Position numbers and translations under genes: made by a program. From Atrichornis clamosus (lineage: Eukaryota > Chordata > Aves > Passeriformes > Menuridae), in NCBI GenBank assembly GCA_013400975.1, contig WBMZ01015307.1, forward strand, positions 1 to 64,000: 64,000 nt of DNA, given 5' to 3'. This document shows positions 37,760-50,400 of this stretch, in pieces. The notes beneath the pieces were generated by a model. That model ran no database searches. It saw nothing but the letters and a program-made list of their open reading frames with translations, and was not told where the DNA came from. Each line of letters begins with the position of its first letter. The stretch's first letter is position 1.

Positions 37760-37990
37760 AATAACAATTGAAACAGCAGCAGCAGCCAATGAACATGGAT
37801 CAATGATATCTTCAGCCACTGCATTTGTGCAAGTTTAATCCATTTATGTGAAAATCAAGTTACTGCTGGCCTGCTTTTTCTTCACTGGAAACAATTGATA
37901 ACATTACTTCAGAAGAAATTAATCCACAGAATTAATTAGCAGAATCTAGTATCCTATAAATGTAGTCTTGAGAAAGATTTCATGGGTGGT
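37760..37990. promoter_or_regulatory. Candidate conserved non-coding block
   Basis: Carries a short CAGCAGCAG run near 37776, a GAAACAATTGATAAC stretch near 37886 and ATTAATTAG at 37931-37939, with no open frame or transposon similarity. Homeodomain- and SOX-type words are present; constraint is unproven. Confidence 0.3.
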
Positions 37991-38589
37991 CAATTGTGAC
38001 ATTAAATGGAAGGTAAAAAGGTAGGTACTGCTAGCTGTTTTCCATAATCAAACAAAACTGACAGAAAAGGAACAAAAAGGATGACATTGACTTTGGAGAG
38101 AAGTAAATAGGTTCTTGTACCTGTCATAGAAAAGCTTTGAGAATAATTTTTTCATGTCTTTGGCTTAGGCCCATATTTAAGGGCTTAAATTCTTGGAAGA
38201 AATACTTTGAAAAACAGAAAGAAAAAAAAGATTGTTTCCAGGCCAGTGAGACTGATACTGCAGAAGTTGCACGGGTGCTTTAGGATCAAATTCAACCCAA
38301 GTCAATGGGATAAAAAAAAGTTATTGCTTACTACCTTTATAATAATTCCTGTGGTTTTTAGTAGGCTAAAATTTTGCAATTCACAGATGTGGACCTTACA
38401 TCTAATTAGTTAATGCAGTTTGGCTGATGAGTGGTAACTTCCATAGCTGTAATACTTGAATTTTTGATTTTGAGTCCAGCCCCCTTTTTTATTATTTTAT
38501 TGTTATTATTGAACAATTGCACCTAAAAGTACAAATGGAGATCAGTATGCTATTTCATGAGGGCTGTGTGTGTATACAGCCAAGTACTT
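37991..38589. other. Intergenic or intronic DNA, no gene seen
   Basis: Nothing beyond a very weak old-repeat-like string at about 38282-38311 (AAATTCAACCCAAGTCAATGG). No exon or RNA gene is recognised. Confidence 0.55.
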
Positions 38590-38750
38590 TGAGCCAGATT
38601 TCCAAAGGTATTTAAGAGTCTGAACTTTCAGAGATGTGTCTAAGAGGATCTTTGAGAGACTGTCTGCATGTTTAAGCAGCTAAATGACTTTAAATATCTC
38701 GGATTATTTTTGAAAGTTTTAAGCAACTGTTTAAGCACCTTCTTGAAACA
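38590..38750. repeat. Relic of an ancient palindromic (MITE-like) repeat
   Basis: Two arms face each other: AGCCAGATTTCCAAAGGTAT at about 38592-38611 and AGCTAAATGACTTTAAATATCTCGG near 38679-38703. The reverse complement of the first arm (CTTAAATACCTTTGGAAATC...) lines up with the second apart from scattered changes. The motif 'TTTCCAAAGGTATTTA' occurs again at 40887-40902. I recall such 'AAATACCTTTGAAAATCTGG' palindromes as old repeats in turtles and crocodilians, but the family name is not certain. Confidence 0.5.
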
Positions 38751-40229
38751 GGGTTTTAGTAAGAGTGAGGGTCTCTTAAAATCCTGCAAAGGTCATATTT
38801 TGCTGGGGGTGGGAGTTGTTCATACAATTCCCAAATGTGGAAGATGTTTCTAAAAGTAGTTTGTGTTTCATTTGAGAAGTTTTTAAAAACTGGCTTTTGC
38901 TGCTTACTCCAGTAGATGTAACTTAAAAGAAAAGGAAACCACTTTCCAGATAGAAATTCTATTTTAATCTATTTCTCTCTTGACCCATAGGCCTACATAT
39001 ATCTGACTTAACTCTGTGGGCTGTAGCTTGTCACAGAGAATGATTCTGCTTTTGGCAGCTGTGCTCATTCAGCATGTTTGCTAACTTAGCAGCAAAGTGC
39101 TTCTGTATTTGCTTTGTCTTGGTGTCTGAGCAGTGACTTATTTACTGAAACATTTCTTTTTCTCTCCATTTTTTTACTCATTGAAATTGATTGTGTGAGT
39201 GAAATTCAGGATGTTGTGACTGCAGGATTGTGTGCTGTCAGTTTTTCTAGGAGGTATTATATGCTTGTAGGATCTTGTGTTTCACTCATTACTCTGACTA
39301 AAGTAAAGAATAACTGGTATAGGAAAACATGCTGTATCAGTATTCACATTAGAAATCTTTTTGGTGTAGTCTTCCTTGTAAAATCAGGGATTTTAAAAAG
39401 ATGTATATTTTTTGAATGTGTTTAAATTAGTAGTTGCTTTTTTCAGAAAAAAACCCTGAGGCATGTGTAAAACTAGTGGCTACATAAAGCTGAAGAATCA
39501 GATGTCTGCTGGGCAAATTGACAGAACTCATTAATCTTAGACGCAGTGTACTATAGTCTGTCCTTTCATGCACCTGCCCATGCCTAAAGTAATTACATGA
39601 TGGCACTATTAATACTGAAGAGCTTGACTGGGAATAGGGTTATCTTCTCTTCCTAGTAATTGATTGCTAGCTGATTAGTGGACAACATTTCTCCTACAGT
39701 ATAATTGCCTTTCTGCTATTGTAGCCTCTCTAACCTGGGGGGTTAGGCCATCTTACTGGTTTTGAGGCCCTGACAATAGCATCACAGCCCTCAAAGTAAT
39801 GAACTGGAACTCAGTCACTGTGAATTCCCCAAACAGAAGATGACTAGTTAAATGTATTTCAATAATAGCATATTTTACAGCAATCAGACAACAGAAGATT
39901 TGTTGCCTTCCCTCCTGCCTCCTCTTTCTGTGCAGATATTTTCAAACCCTCTGATACCTGTGTGGAAAAGCAGGCAGTTGACTGCTATTAAATCACATCT
40001 GTTGCTTGTATAAAGTTATTATCTAAAATGTATCAAAACTGTGTAGCAAGCTTGTATGTTCTTCTGTGACCCTATAGAAATAGAAATCTATATATTTCCT
40101 TCTTTAAAAGCAAACTGGTAATAAAGGAGCAAATGAATTCTGCAGTGGTGTCTCAGAGATCTGCTGGTCTCTAAGCATGAGGATGTTCTCATATTCTGAA
40201 AGTTGACTTTGTGATATTTTTGTTGAAAT
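38751..40229. other. Intergenic or intronic DNA, no gene seen
   Basis: About 1.5 kb of single-copy DNA. A 103-codon frame (39114-39425) in T-rich sequence has no domain. No repeats are recognised. Confidence 0.55.
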
Positions 40230-40485
40230 GTGGCAGATATCAGGCTGCTGCTCGGTTACGTCTGGCATAGGAAGCATCTTTTGCCAAGAAGTTGCCCAGA
40301 GAGAGCAGATGATTTCCAGGGCTACATAGAGCTGCATCATTTCTCTCACCCTGTGACTCCTGGTGCCAGCTGCCCTGGCTTGGGGACCCAGAGACCTGCT
40401 GAGCAACTTCTTGGTGTGCAGGTTCATGAAGGTGGAGGTGAAAGATTACACTGCAGGAGATGTGACAGATATGAATCTTAGCAGT
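40230..40485. other. Local GC-rich segment of unknown origin
   Basis: About 250 bases clearly richer in G+C than their surroundings, with open frames on both strands (83 codons plus, 107 codons minus) that resemble no protein I know. CAG acceptor- and GT donor-like words exist but no convincing exon can be drawn. It could be an old insertion, part of a non-coding RNA exon, or chance composition. Confidence 0.35.
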
Positions 40486-40869
40486 AAGACATTAAATAAA
40501 TGCTAATTTCCACCCGCCAGATTTCTGCTTACCTGAAAAATAACTCCTACCTTGCATCACCCTTGCATCTTGATATGTTTTTGTTTTGTATAACTCTGCA
40601 GTAAATCAGAGTCATATATAAGTCTTTGAACTTTCTTACATGGTACTGGACTCAGATGGGATGAAACAACAGTGGTATAGCAAAGAAATCTCTAGTTTCT
40701 GCCTGAATGCTGAGCCATATACCTCCTTGCTTGATTAGCAGTTTATTCTGTGGTACACCCAAAAGACTAATTTTATTAACATTTTCTAGAGACTTCTGAT
40801 TGGCCCTGTTCGGTACTAATGCTCAGATTAATCATTGAAATGGGTGTCTTAAGTTTAAATTATGTAACC

Positions 40870-40915
40870 AGTTCCCTAGATCCCCATTTCCAAAGGTATT
40901 TAGGGGCAGTTAATA
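40870..40915 (+). repeat. Relic sharing the 38.6 kb ancient-repeat motif
   Basis: CCATTTCCAAAGGTATTTAG at 40884-40903 shares TTTCCAAAGGTATTTA exactly with 38599-38614. Only this arm is recognisable here. Confidence 0.45.
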
Positions 40916-42534
40916 ATATTACCCAATATTATTTCCAGTACTCTGTCTGTGAATCCAGCCAGAGGCATATTGCTAAGAAAAAAGTGCAAGAACACATAGT
41001 TGTCCACTGTGTGACATAACCTGCCTGGAAGGACATTTCATTTTCTAGCTTTTGTGAATTACCAGGTACCCAAAAGAAGGGTGACTTGCCTTAGGAATGA
41101 TACTAAACTGATCAGAAATATCAATGACTTCTGCCTTTCTGCTTGTGGCATGCCCTGGAAAATAATACAAACACAGCTAAAGTGATTAAATGCTTCAACT
41201 GATGGTTTTGTAGTAGCCTGTGGACTGTGGAAAGGTTCATGTGGAAATCAAATCCCATGCCAACTGACTTTCATGAGTACCAGTTAAGGTCTCAGACAAG
41301 CTTTTTCTCTGCTGTTGGATTTTTGCACCTGACCAGTGATTCTCAAAAAAAACTTCTGTGTAGATGTGTAGCAGGTATAGAGAAACAGTAGAGAAAAGAC
41401 GAACTGAGTTTTGCGTACACTTACCTGGTGGCATGACTTATTAAAAATGCACTCTGCAGATCTGGAAAATGAGCCTCGTGCGAACTGGAGCTGAGAGGAA
41501 ACAAGCTCTCCTGTGGGCTGTTTCTTTCCTTCATGGCATGGCCAGCCTTTGCAAAACTGAAGTCCGTGCATCTGTGTAGATTCACTTGCACTGCGTTGTT
41601 CAACAGCTGCATGTACTTTTTAGGTTTCACAAGGAGACACAACAGTTTCTGTTCTGTGTTCTTGTACCATATTCAGTTGAGTCATCCTTTGCACATTCAT
41701 CTGGGATTACAAACAGAGCCTCTGCCATTCTCAGTGAGGTAGCATTGATACAAAATTGTCTAGCATACAAGCTCATGCAAATTGCTGAACTTTTTAGCAT
41801 TTACAGGAGCATGACAGGGGATTAGGGATGGATATTAGAGAGTGTTCAGGTCATAATAGAACTGTGTTGTCAGGAAAGGGGAAAGCCCTCCTCATTTTTT
41901 CTCGTGATTTTCTGTTTTCTGCAAACATAAAACAGCCTTTGCACCATAAAACTTAAACCAAGCATCTTGAACTGCATAACTCCTTAAAGCAGTCCTTATA
42001 GCTGTATAGCTGTTAAAACCTCATTTGTTGGCTAGAAGGAGAAAGAGCAGTCTTTTTCAGTAAATGCTAAAAGATTTTTAGAAAATATTATTATAATATA
42101 TGCATACACTTATTCTAAGTGGGCCTATATTTTGTGTTGAAAAAAATATTGAAAATGTTAAGGTTGCAAAATGAAATCTTCAAGTCAGGTAATGCCAGCA
42201 TTAAGGTTGCTCCTTTAAAAGCATTTCCCTGCTTTGTGGCAATGTTTCATGAACAGTCTTTAATTATTGGATCACATGCCGGTTTTTTTCCTGCAGGACC
42301 ACTGCCTCATTCACTGCACAGATGGGTTATGTTCTCTGAGTTCAGCATTTTAGCTTTGTTATTTCATGTGTGGCCCTAATTCATATTATCTGGGAAATAC
42401 TCATATCCTGCCCTAATTAGAGAAAATTTCACTTCCATATAGGCTTATCTGGGCTGCTCACTACTGTCATGCAAAATCCTTCTCAAATGTTATCAGTTAA
42501 TTTCCATGATACCTTTAGAAGGGGGAGGTTGTAT

Positions 42535-42600
42535 GTCTGTTTTACAAAGAGAGGACTGAACCACAGAATGATGGTTATAGACTTACCCAGGTATTGTCTT
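42535..42600 (+). repeat. Possible MIR-core-like ancient SINE relic
   Basis: The order of words (TGTTTTACAAAGAGAGGACTGAACCACAGA ... GACTTACCCAGG) follows the MIR core consensus (TTTTACAGATGAGGAAACTGAGGCACAGAG ... GACTTGCCCAAGG) with many changes. MIR elements exist in bird genomes in low number. The match is short and diverged, so this is tentative. Confidence 0.35.
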
Positions 42601-45600
42601 GATTAGGACCTGATTTTTCAGGATGCTTATTGGAGTATGTGATAATGTTTATGTTCACAGTAGAGTTCCTCTTGATTTTGGTCAGGTGTAGAAGCTTTTA
42701 ACACTTCCAGAAATTACAAATGAGGCATCTAGAACACAAAGGGCCTGTTCTTTTCAGTTGCTTGAGCTCTTAACGTAGTCACAGATTATTATAGCTAGAA
42801 AATCCAGAACAGGTTAAGAGGACATATCTGTGTACTCAAGACTCTACTGCAAGCCTCTAAAGCTACCCATCACCTTCTATAGAACTTTAGGCCTTTTAAA
42901 CAAAAATGAATCCCCAGGAAATAAACAGAAGAGATGAAAGGCATTTTCACTACCTTTAGTGACTAAGATAGTTTACAATGGCAAAATTAAAAAAAAAAGA
43001 ACCGTGTCTCATGAGAAGCACTCCTTCTTAATCCATTTTTTTCCAGCATGACCTGGGAAAAATGTGTTTCTGAATCTCTGATTTGATTGGTTCAACATCA
43101 TGATGTCAGCAAGACACGGTTCATGAAAATCCCAGAACTATAATTTCCAGTCTGTGTGTTTGATTTCTTACCAAGGCTATTCTTTACAGTAAATAATCCA
43201 TCTTCTTTTCTAATATTTGCTTCCCAAATTCATGCATTTACTCATTGAATCTACATCTAAGCTCCACAAAGGAACTTTCAAGATCCTTTGGTAAAGGAGG
43301 AGTCAGAATGAAGTTCTCAGTCATTCATCTGTATGAGTATGAGGCAATATGTCTTTTTTGCTATGAGTCATAAGAATTCATTTTGCTGAATGAAAAGAAA
43401 TGAGATGTACATCAGGAGCATACTGATTGCTCTCCAGTGCTACGGGGCATTTAGTTTGCAACCCGAAGCAGATGTGGACATTAGAATGTTAACACCAAGA
43501 GGGTTGTGTACTGATCCCTTCCCATTGATCTCAGTGGAGATCAAATTGGCATATTAATTTATGCTCTCAGATTTCAGTATCAGGAACATTTCTTTAAATC
43601 AACTCCATAAACTTTTGCAGTCAGGGATGGTAACTGTTAAGAGTAGTAGGTTGCCAACTCAAAACTAAGCATATGCTTTATTAATGAAGAAAGATGTTTT
43701 TGTAGACATTTTGTATAGAAAATTTCAGCCCAAGCAGTTAAAGCTGGACATGGTGCCAAGGGAAGTGTCAGGGGAAGTGCTGGGCAACCTTAACTACAGG
43801 TGACACTATTGACTCCACCTGTAGTAAATATTCTCTACAGCTATTTAAGCAATATTGTCCTTCACTATCATGTTTCTTATGGTGAACTTCTTGAATAGTG
43901 AGCCTGCAAATAACAAGCAGAGCTTATTAATAGATTAGGTGTGCAGTGAATCCATGTGTTCAGCCTTAGTTCTCATTCTTTAGTTTGATAGGGTTTCTTT
44001 TAGAGAGCAATTACATCTGATTGACATGTTTTCATGTGCCTCTAGCCTTGACTCCTTCTTACTAAACAATTCTAGATCAAGGACAGTGACTTTTCTACTG
44101 CCATTAACTAAAATCAGGATCTAGGAGAAAAAGTTAAATACCTTTTAAGATGCGACTTGAAACAAATGATAAAATATGTATAAAGAGGAATATATTTTGG
44201 TTTCATATACTGTAGTCATTGAAAGTCAAGTAAAAAACATAGTTTAAAGCATGGACATGCATTAAAATTAAGCAACAAATTCTGTATTTCTACTTCGGAT
44301 AAGAAAAATGAAGTAGAGGATCAAATCTTATCACTAAATGTGCATATAGTTTTTGCATGTAATTTGCACTTTATCATTCACATTAAATGATGTAATTTAG
44401 TGAGGTTTTACACTAATAACACTACTATATATCCTGGAATCCTAGTAAGTAAAATGACTTTTTTTTTTAAAAGGAAATGTTTCACCATTTAAAAAATGCA
44501 TACTTGAAGATACCAAGTGTTCTTGCCTACTGGATTTTGCTTCTTATAGAAAAAAGCCTTAATTTGAAAAGGATTAAAGGCTTAAAAATTGAACAAACAA
44601 AAATCATTCCTCCCTTACTAAATCCACTGTAGCTGAATGTTTGCTTTAGTTTTAATTTGATTTTTTTATCTTGTACTTGTGTTGGTTTTTGAGGCTTTTT
44701 TTCAAATTTAGAATTTTATTTATGGGTTAAAATGAAACCCCCACTCCCTTTGCACACCAGGCTCAAGGGAAATATTTTTACATCCTATATGTGCACCTGT
44801 TATGATCTGTTAGCAAAAATTATTTGGTTGAACTTGTGTTTTAATGAAGTTGAAAGAATCTATCAGGATTGTCCAATAAAGAGTTTTTGCCTGAACACAG
44901 CAAGTAAATACAAGAAAAAACTACAATTGCTCTCCTTTGAGGGCATAATTGAGCAGCAAAGGACATTTTGCTATGTTTTGAATCCCATTTTAACCTATCT
45001 GCTATAAATTTGCAAAACTCCCCCTTTATTTCACGTATCTGTTTCACAGTCTTGCATATCCAGGACTTTTCTGTTCTCAGACCTTTTTGGCCACTGGGTT
45101 ATCCTGTTTGACTCTAACAGCCAGTCAGAAGTGGCTCACAGATTTTTCTTACAGTGATTGGTGTGCAGAGTTTTGCATGTATTTTCTTTCCAGTTTTGTT
45201 TCCTGCCTTGCACTAATTTACTGCTGAATACCAATTCTTAGCACTGATATCATGGTGGGAGGTTTGGGATTATGATCAACTTCTTCTTCAAGGGAAATAC
45301 AGCTCCACCAGGGAAGTGCAGATGAAAAATGGGGTGGTAAAAAGCATGGAGAAATAACCAGAAACACTCCTTTTTCTTGCTGCTGGTCCTTATTCTACCA
45401 CAAGCAGAAGCTGTGTCTGTAACTCTGTTTGGCACGTGTGAATAGAGATCCTTACATTGAGTTTCATGCCCATGTGTTTTAGAATTGGCTTCAGAACTGG
45501 AGGCATGTAAGTCACGTAAGCTGTGAGTCTTATAGATAGTCCGGATCATGTAGCTGGAATGGACATTGACTAAATTATTGTACTTGATGTCTGTCTTGCC

Positions 45601-47287
45601 CTGAGGATTTCTGTTCTTAATTAGGATTATTTATCCCTTTGATTTTTCATATTTATGTACTTAAGAATATATAAGAATGCAACATAAAAATAATGTGTTG
45701 GGTTTGCCAAAACTAGAAATTCCGGGTAATATCATGCAAAGCAATAATGGCTCTGTTAGCCACTTGATGTTTCTCATGGAATTATCCTGCATTATGAGTT
45801 GTGGTAGCCCAATGTGGTTACATATATAGTTGCCTTGCATTTGTCCTTAAACTAGTTGCATTCCCATTTATTTCAGAAGCCTCTTCTTTCCTTTCCCTGC
45901 TATTGCTCACATTCTGCCACTCAGTTAAATGCAGTGCTGTGACGGTGTTAGTAACTACAGAGTACACCAGGTGTCCTTTTCTTTTTGACAAGAAAAGTCC
46001 AGATGACAAAACTTTTTTGTTTCTATGCATTTTTCCCTGAAAACTTAGCGTGATAAAATTAGTTCTCTCTTGCCAAATTAACAGTGTAATATAGTAATTA
46101 GCAAATTCTGCCAAAATATCTGTTCCAGCAAGGAATTGCATTTGGGAGCTCTTCTATTTTTTCCCTTAAGCACTGACCACAGAACTTAATTAACTTTCTT
46201 TTCCATCATAAATTCCAGTGCAGGCAATGACCACTGTGTCTTCTCCCACTCCTACATGTTCACTTATGATAAATTGTCCCATATGCAGCCAATCTGGAGG
46301 CAGGTGCCTGTATGAATCTCAGGGGTTGTATACACTGTACTATCCACAGGACTGATTAATAATGAGATTTTCACGGAACCCCCCTTCTTTATTCTGTGTT
46401 CATGCTTCAGTGAAATAGGGAGAAGCTTATGGTGGGATGAGAGGTTTCCTCCTCTCCCGATTATACTTCTCATTTAAACTAATGTCTTTTGGAACTGATT
46501 TGCATGTGCAAGATACTTGCACTTAACCCCTTGACCCACACAACCATTCCTGTGGTGTATTGTAAAGACAACCTTTGCCCCCTTTCTTTTTCTCAGTAAC
46601 TCCTACATTTGTATACCTTTGCATCAGTGTGTTTCCTCTACCTGCATTTCCCCTTCCATTCTTGTTAACACTACATTTCTTGTCAGCTCTATGTGAACTG
46701 CTATTGCCCAACAGTTTGTGTAAAGGGTCTCTATTTTGCTTGTAACTTTGTCTGTGAGATTTTTATCCATAGGAATCGCTAAAAGTTGTGACAAATTCGT
46801 TTGAACTTCATGAGACACTTTTTAGGAGTCTGTCTATATCTTAACACACACATTTTGTAAACGTTGTCAGGAACGAAAATTTAATCCCAGAGCAATGAAA
46901 CACAAGCTATTATGTGTCCGTGGGAATAGATGCTGCAGTGCACATTATGCTGAATTTGCTAGGCTGCAGTGTTGCTGCAAAGCATTGTGGTGCTGTGCAG
47001 ATGCAGTAGCCTGTGTTGAAACAGTAAACTAGAAGGACACAGTAACGCAGTGCTGTCATGCAGTATTTGCTTCTGGGTCGTGGTCTAGCTCACTTCAAAG
47101 TCTCTGCACCGCAGTCCTTGGAGGTGAGAGTCTATCCAGCGGATCCGATGATTTTGCATCTGAAGTGTAGACAAGGCCTAAGTTACTTTGGAAATGAAAA
47201 GTTGCTTTCTCCCCAAATCTGGTCATTAGGTATTTCTGAAAGCATCAGTTCTTCTTTATAGGGAAATCTTTCCAGGCCTCTGATAAC

Positions 47288-47330
47288 TTTTTTTCTTTTT
47301 TTTTTCTTTTCCTTTTGCTTTTGCTCCACT
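47288..47330. repeat. Polypyrimidine low-complexity tract
   Basis: T-rich run with interspersed C and few purines. A second similar tract lies at about 47900-47930. Confidence 0.8.
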
Positions 47331-50289
47331 GTTTTGGAGCTCTGATTACTAAACTAGAGCTAGAAATTAAGGATTGGAAGGGTGCCCTCAAAGTAGGTAC
47401 TTAATTCTTTCCCTGTCTTAATAGAGCATTGTGTTTTTGTTTGGTTTTGATTTTGTTTAAAAATGTTGCAGATTCTGAGCAGACAATTTCATTGCACTGT
47501 TAGGAAAACTGCTTTTGTGTTTCTTTTATGGTGGTAACCTTTTGGTCTCCAAGTTGTGTGTGAATGCAGCATACACACAATTTTCTTTTGATGGAATTCC
47601 CCAGTGCCTTGTTGAATTTTTTGTAGCTGATCACCAGGGAATAGATTTTGGCCATGATTGACTCCAGTTCTCTGGTTATTTCCAGCACTAGAGAATTTAG
47701 TCTTTACATTCAGTGTCAAGCATGCTACAGGCCTGACTGGTTTTGATATACTGCTTCATCACCCTTTATTTTAATCTTTTTCCTTAATGTTTGGTCTCCA
47801 AGACCTTTACATATTTTAGTTCTGTCCATGAACTATTGATTTTTAAGTAGTTTTCTTCTTTCCTATACACGGCAGTTCTTTTTCTGTCAGCTGGTTTGGT
47901 TTTTTTTTTTTTCCTTTTTCTTTTTCTGTTCCCACCACTCACATACATGAGAAAATACTCAGGAAGGATAACAGAAAATGCAGTATGAACCTCCATGTAG
48001 TCATTGTTGTTCTTGGTTCAAAACCAAAGCAATCCATAACTAAATCAAGCTCAAATGTCTTGTCAACAGATTGATGATGAATGTTTTAATTACCAAGAGA
48101 TTCCAAAAGGGGAGGGGAAAAAGTCCTACTTGAAAGAATAAACTTTGTTATCTCCTAATGCTATATGTGTCTTCATCATATAAAGCTGTCAGTTTGACTT
48201 TCCCTCTTGAAAACATCCTTATGAAATTACTTGATAACTAGTGGAGGGTTAAACTGAAGTAGTATTTAACTACAGCCCATGATTCCTTTCATTTTGGTAG
48301 GCAGACTGTCACTAATGAGAAGTGTGAGGTTTCAACTCCCTGCATTTTTCACTTATTATCCAGGTCTAACTACAGTTTTGTTATATTGCATTCAAACTAA
48401 AAGCAAGACATAGAAAAAAGTAGATGTCATGCTGAGCCCAAACATCATCAAACAAAAGGCTTCTTCATACTTAAAGGTTTCTCTCTGATCTTCAGATCAG
48501 CACTTAAAAAAGCATAGCAACAATTAATGCCAGGGGGTTTTTTGCATTACTTTTGATAAGGACACTCTAAAGCAGGAAGAGTTATGGTATGTGGTGTTGG
48601 TGTTGGTTCCTTGTTGAAAACAGTTGTATTCACATGCCTTCCAAATGAGAGTAAGTGAATGAAGTAAGCTTAGCTTGTTAAAAAAGATACTGGATATTTT
48701 TAAGAGGCTTCATTATACTTTATCATAGTGGCATAGCAAGAGCAGTCTCTACCTAGGAGAGGTACTTTTTGCCTACTGAGGAACTTTCTAAAGGATGAAG
48801 AAATCTTATTATATTCTCAGACATTATTTATAAAATATTTGAGTGGACTATCAGTCACCAATATTCTGTTAGGAACTGGTGCTTACAGCCTGAAAATTCT
48901 AACAACTATCAGTATGTGGTATAGTTTTAATTGCATGTAAAGGAACTTATTTGCTTTTACACTTGAGAAGCCAAGGACTAATTATTTCCTTTTGGGTATT
49001 ATAGTAGCAAGGCTTGGCTTTTGCCTCAGGTGAAAAAGAGAGTTATATTTTTTCAGTGCCTCACGCTTTACCAGATTGCAGTATTTGATATGCAGGAAGG
49101 AGGTTCCAGTGATTTCCACTGCAGCATTCTGTGACTGGACAAACTGTGAACCCGTTTCTAGGAGAAATGCCTGTGGTCTGTGTTATCAGCTACGTTGTGT
49201 GTACTACTGGCAGCACCAGTACATTCTCAGCTATGCCACTATATGTTACTATATGTTACTAATGTTTAAATGTATCAAAACGCATTCCAGGCTGGGTCTG
49301 TACTTTGCATTTATATACTCCTTATAGGGAGAGCTTGGCAGTGAGCTGCACCTTCCCATCATACACTTGAGTCTCCTTGTTTACATACTTTTCTTCTTAA
49401 CAATTTCTTTTCCTGATGCAGAATATCTTTAGATGAGGATACAAGGTTAATCTTAGGAATTAAAGTAGCAAGGAACTTGGTTGTTGCAATTCAGAGTAAA
49501 ATTTGTTCCAGCAAGTCTCAAGTTGTCTATAATGCTAATTTTTGTTAAAACTTACCTTGAAATGTGAATAAAACAGTGAAATTTTTAGTGTGTTAGGCTC
49601 AAAGATGTTTAGATGTTGACAGGATCTTTAAAAAGTACACAATCTATAGCTTTATGTGGAGGTTACCTGTTGTTCAGTATGGGGACATCAACATAGGGAG
49701 TTGATGAAAGCTGCTGTGTGTGAGCTGTCATGAATTTAGGGTAAACATCAGAAGTCATAGACCCTTGAAAATGTAAGCTAAGACTAGACCAGACAGGAGC
49801 TGACCTACGTGGAGAAAGGACTTTCATTGTGGAACAGATGCAAAACCAGAAATTGGGAAATTCATCCTTGTGGAGGAGGAGAACGAGGACATTTGGGCGC
49901 TATAGATGAAAGAATGAGCAGACAGAGCCAGTATGTCAGAGACAGAGGAAAGACAGGCAGGAAATAAAGACAATATGACCCTGAAAGAAAGGTAGGAGGG
50001 AGCCCTTCAGCACAGGCTAGAGAAAAGCAACATACTGCACTGAGCATCTGCTGTTTTCCCACTGTGTTCAGGGGAACAGGACATATATATTTTTGACAAT
50101 AAATAGCTTTGCATCCAAGAAATACCTGACTCTGTCATCAACTTCTTCATGTAAAAGGGAAAAGAATACATAAGATGCTGAATGTTTGCTACTGCTCTGA
50201 TCAAAACATAGCATTATTTATCTCTCTTTGCCAGTACCAAGGAATATATGAGGCTCTTGAGGCTACCTGCTGAGGGCCTTATGGCAAAT

Positions 50290-50400
50290 TTTACTAAGTA
50301 TTTAAGCTCCTGAAGATGTAGAGGCACCTAGTGGAGTTTTTAAAAACTCCTGGGGTCCTAACTCTCTTCATAGACGATGGCAATTAGATTCCCAGGTGTT
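50290..50400 (+). repeat. Relic of an ancient interspersed repeat
   Basis: AAGCTCCTGAAGATGTAGAGGCACCTAGTGGAGTTTTTAAAAACTCCTGGGGTCCTAACTC resembles the recalled reptilian old-repeat string with GAAGATGCAGATAGGCACCTAGTGGGATTTTCAAAAGC. Within it, GGAGTTTTTAAAAACTCC (50334-50351) is an exact 18-base palindrome, consistent with a hairpin-forming MITE-like element. Confidence 0.5.

Larger units (their letters stand above)
40916..50289. other. Intergenic or intronic DNA, no gene seen
   Basis: About 9.4 kb with no gene. It contains a possible MIR-like relic near 42535-42600, pyrimidine-rich tracts at 47288-47330 and 47900-47930, and otherwise single-copy AT-rich DNA. Open frames of 95-107 codons (41284-41571 minus, 45818-46141 minus) lack domains and overlap opposite-strand frames. 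Confidence 0.55.
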
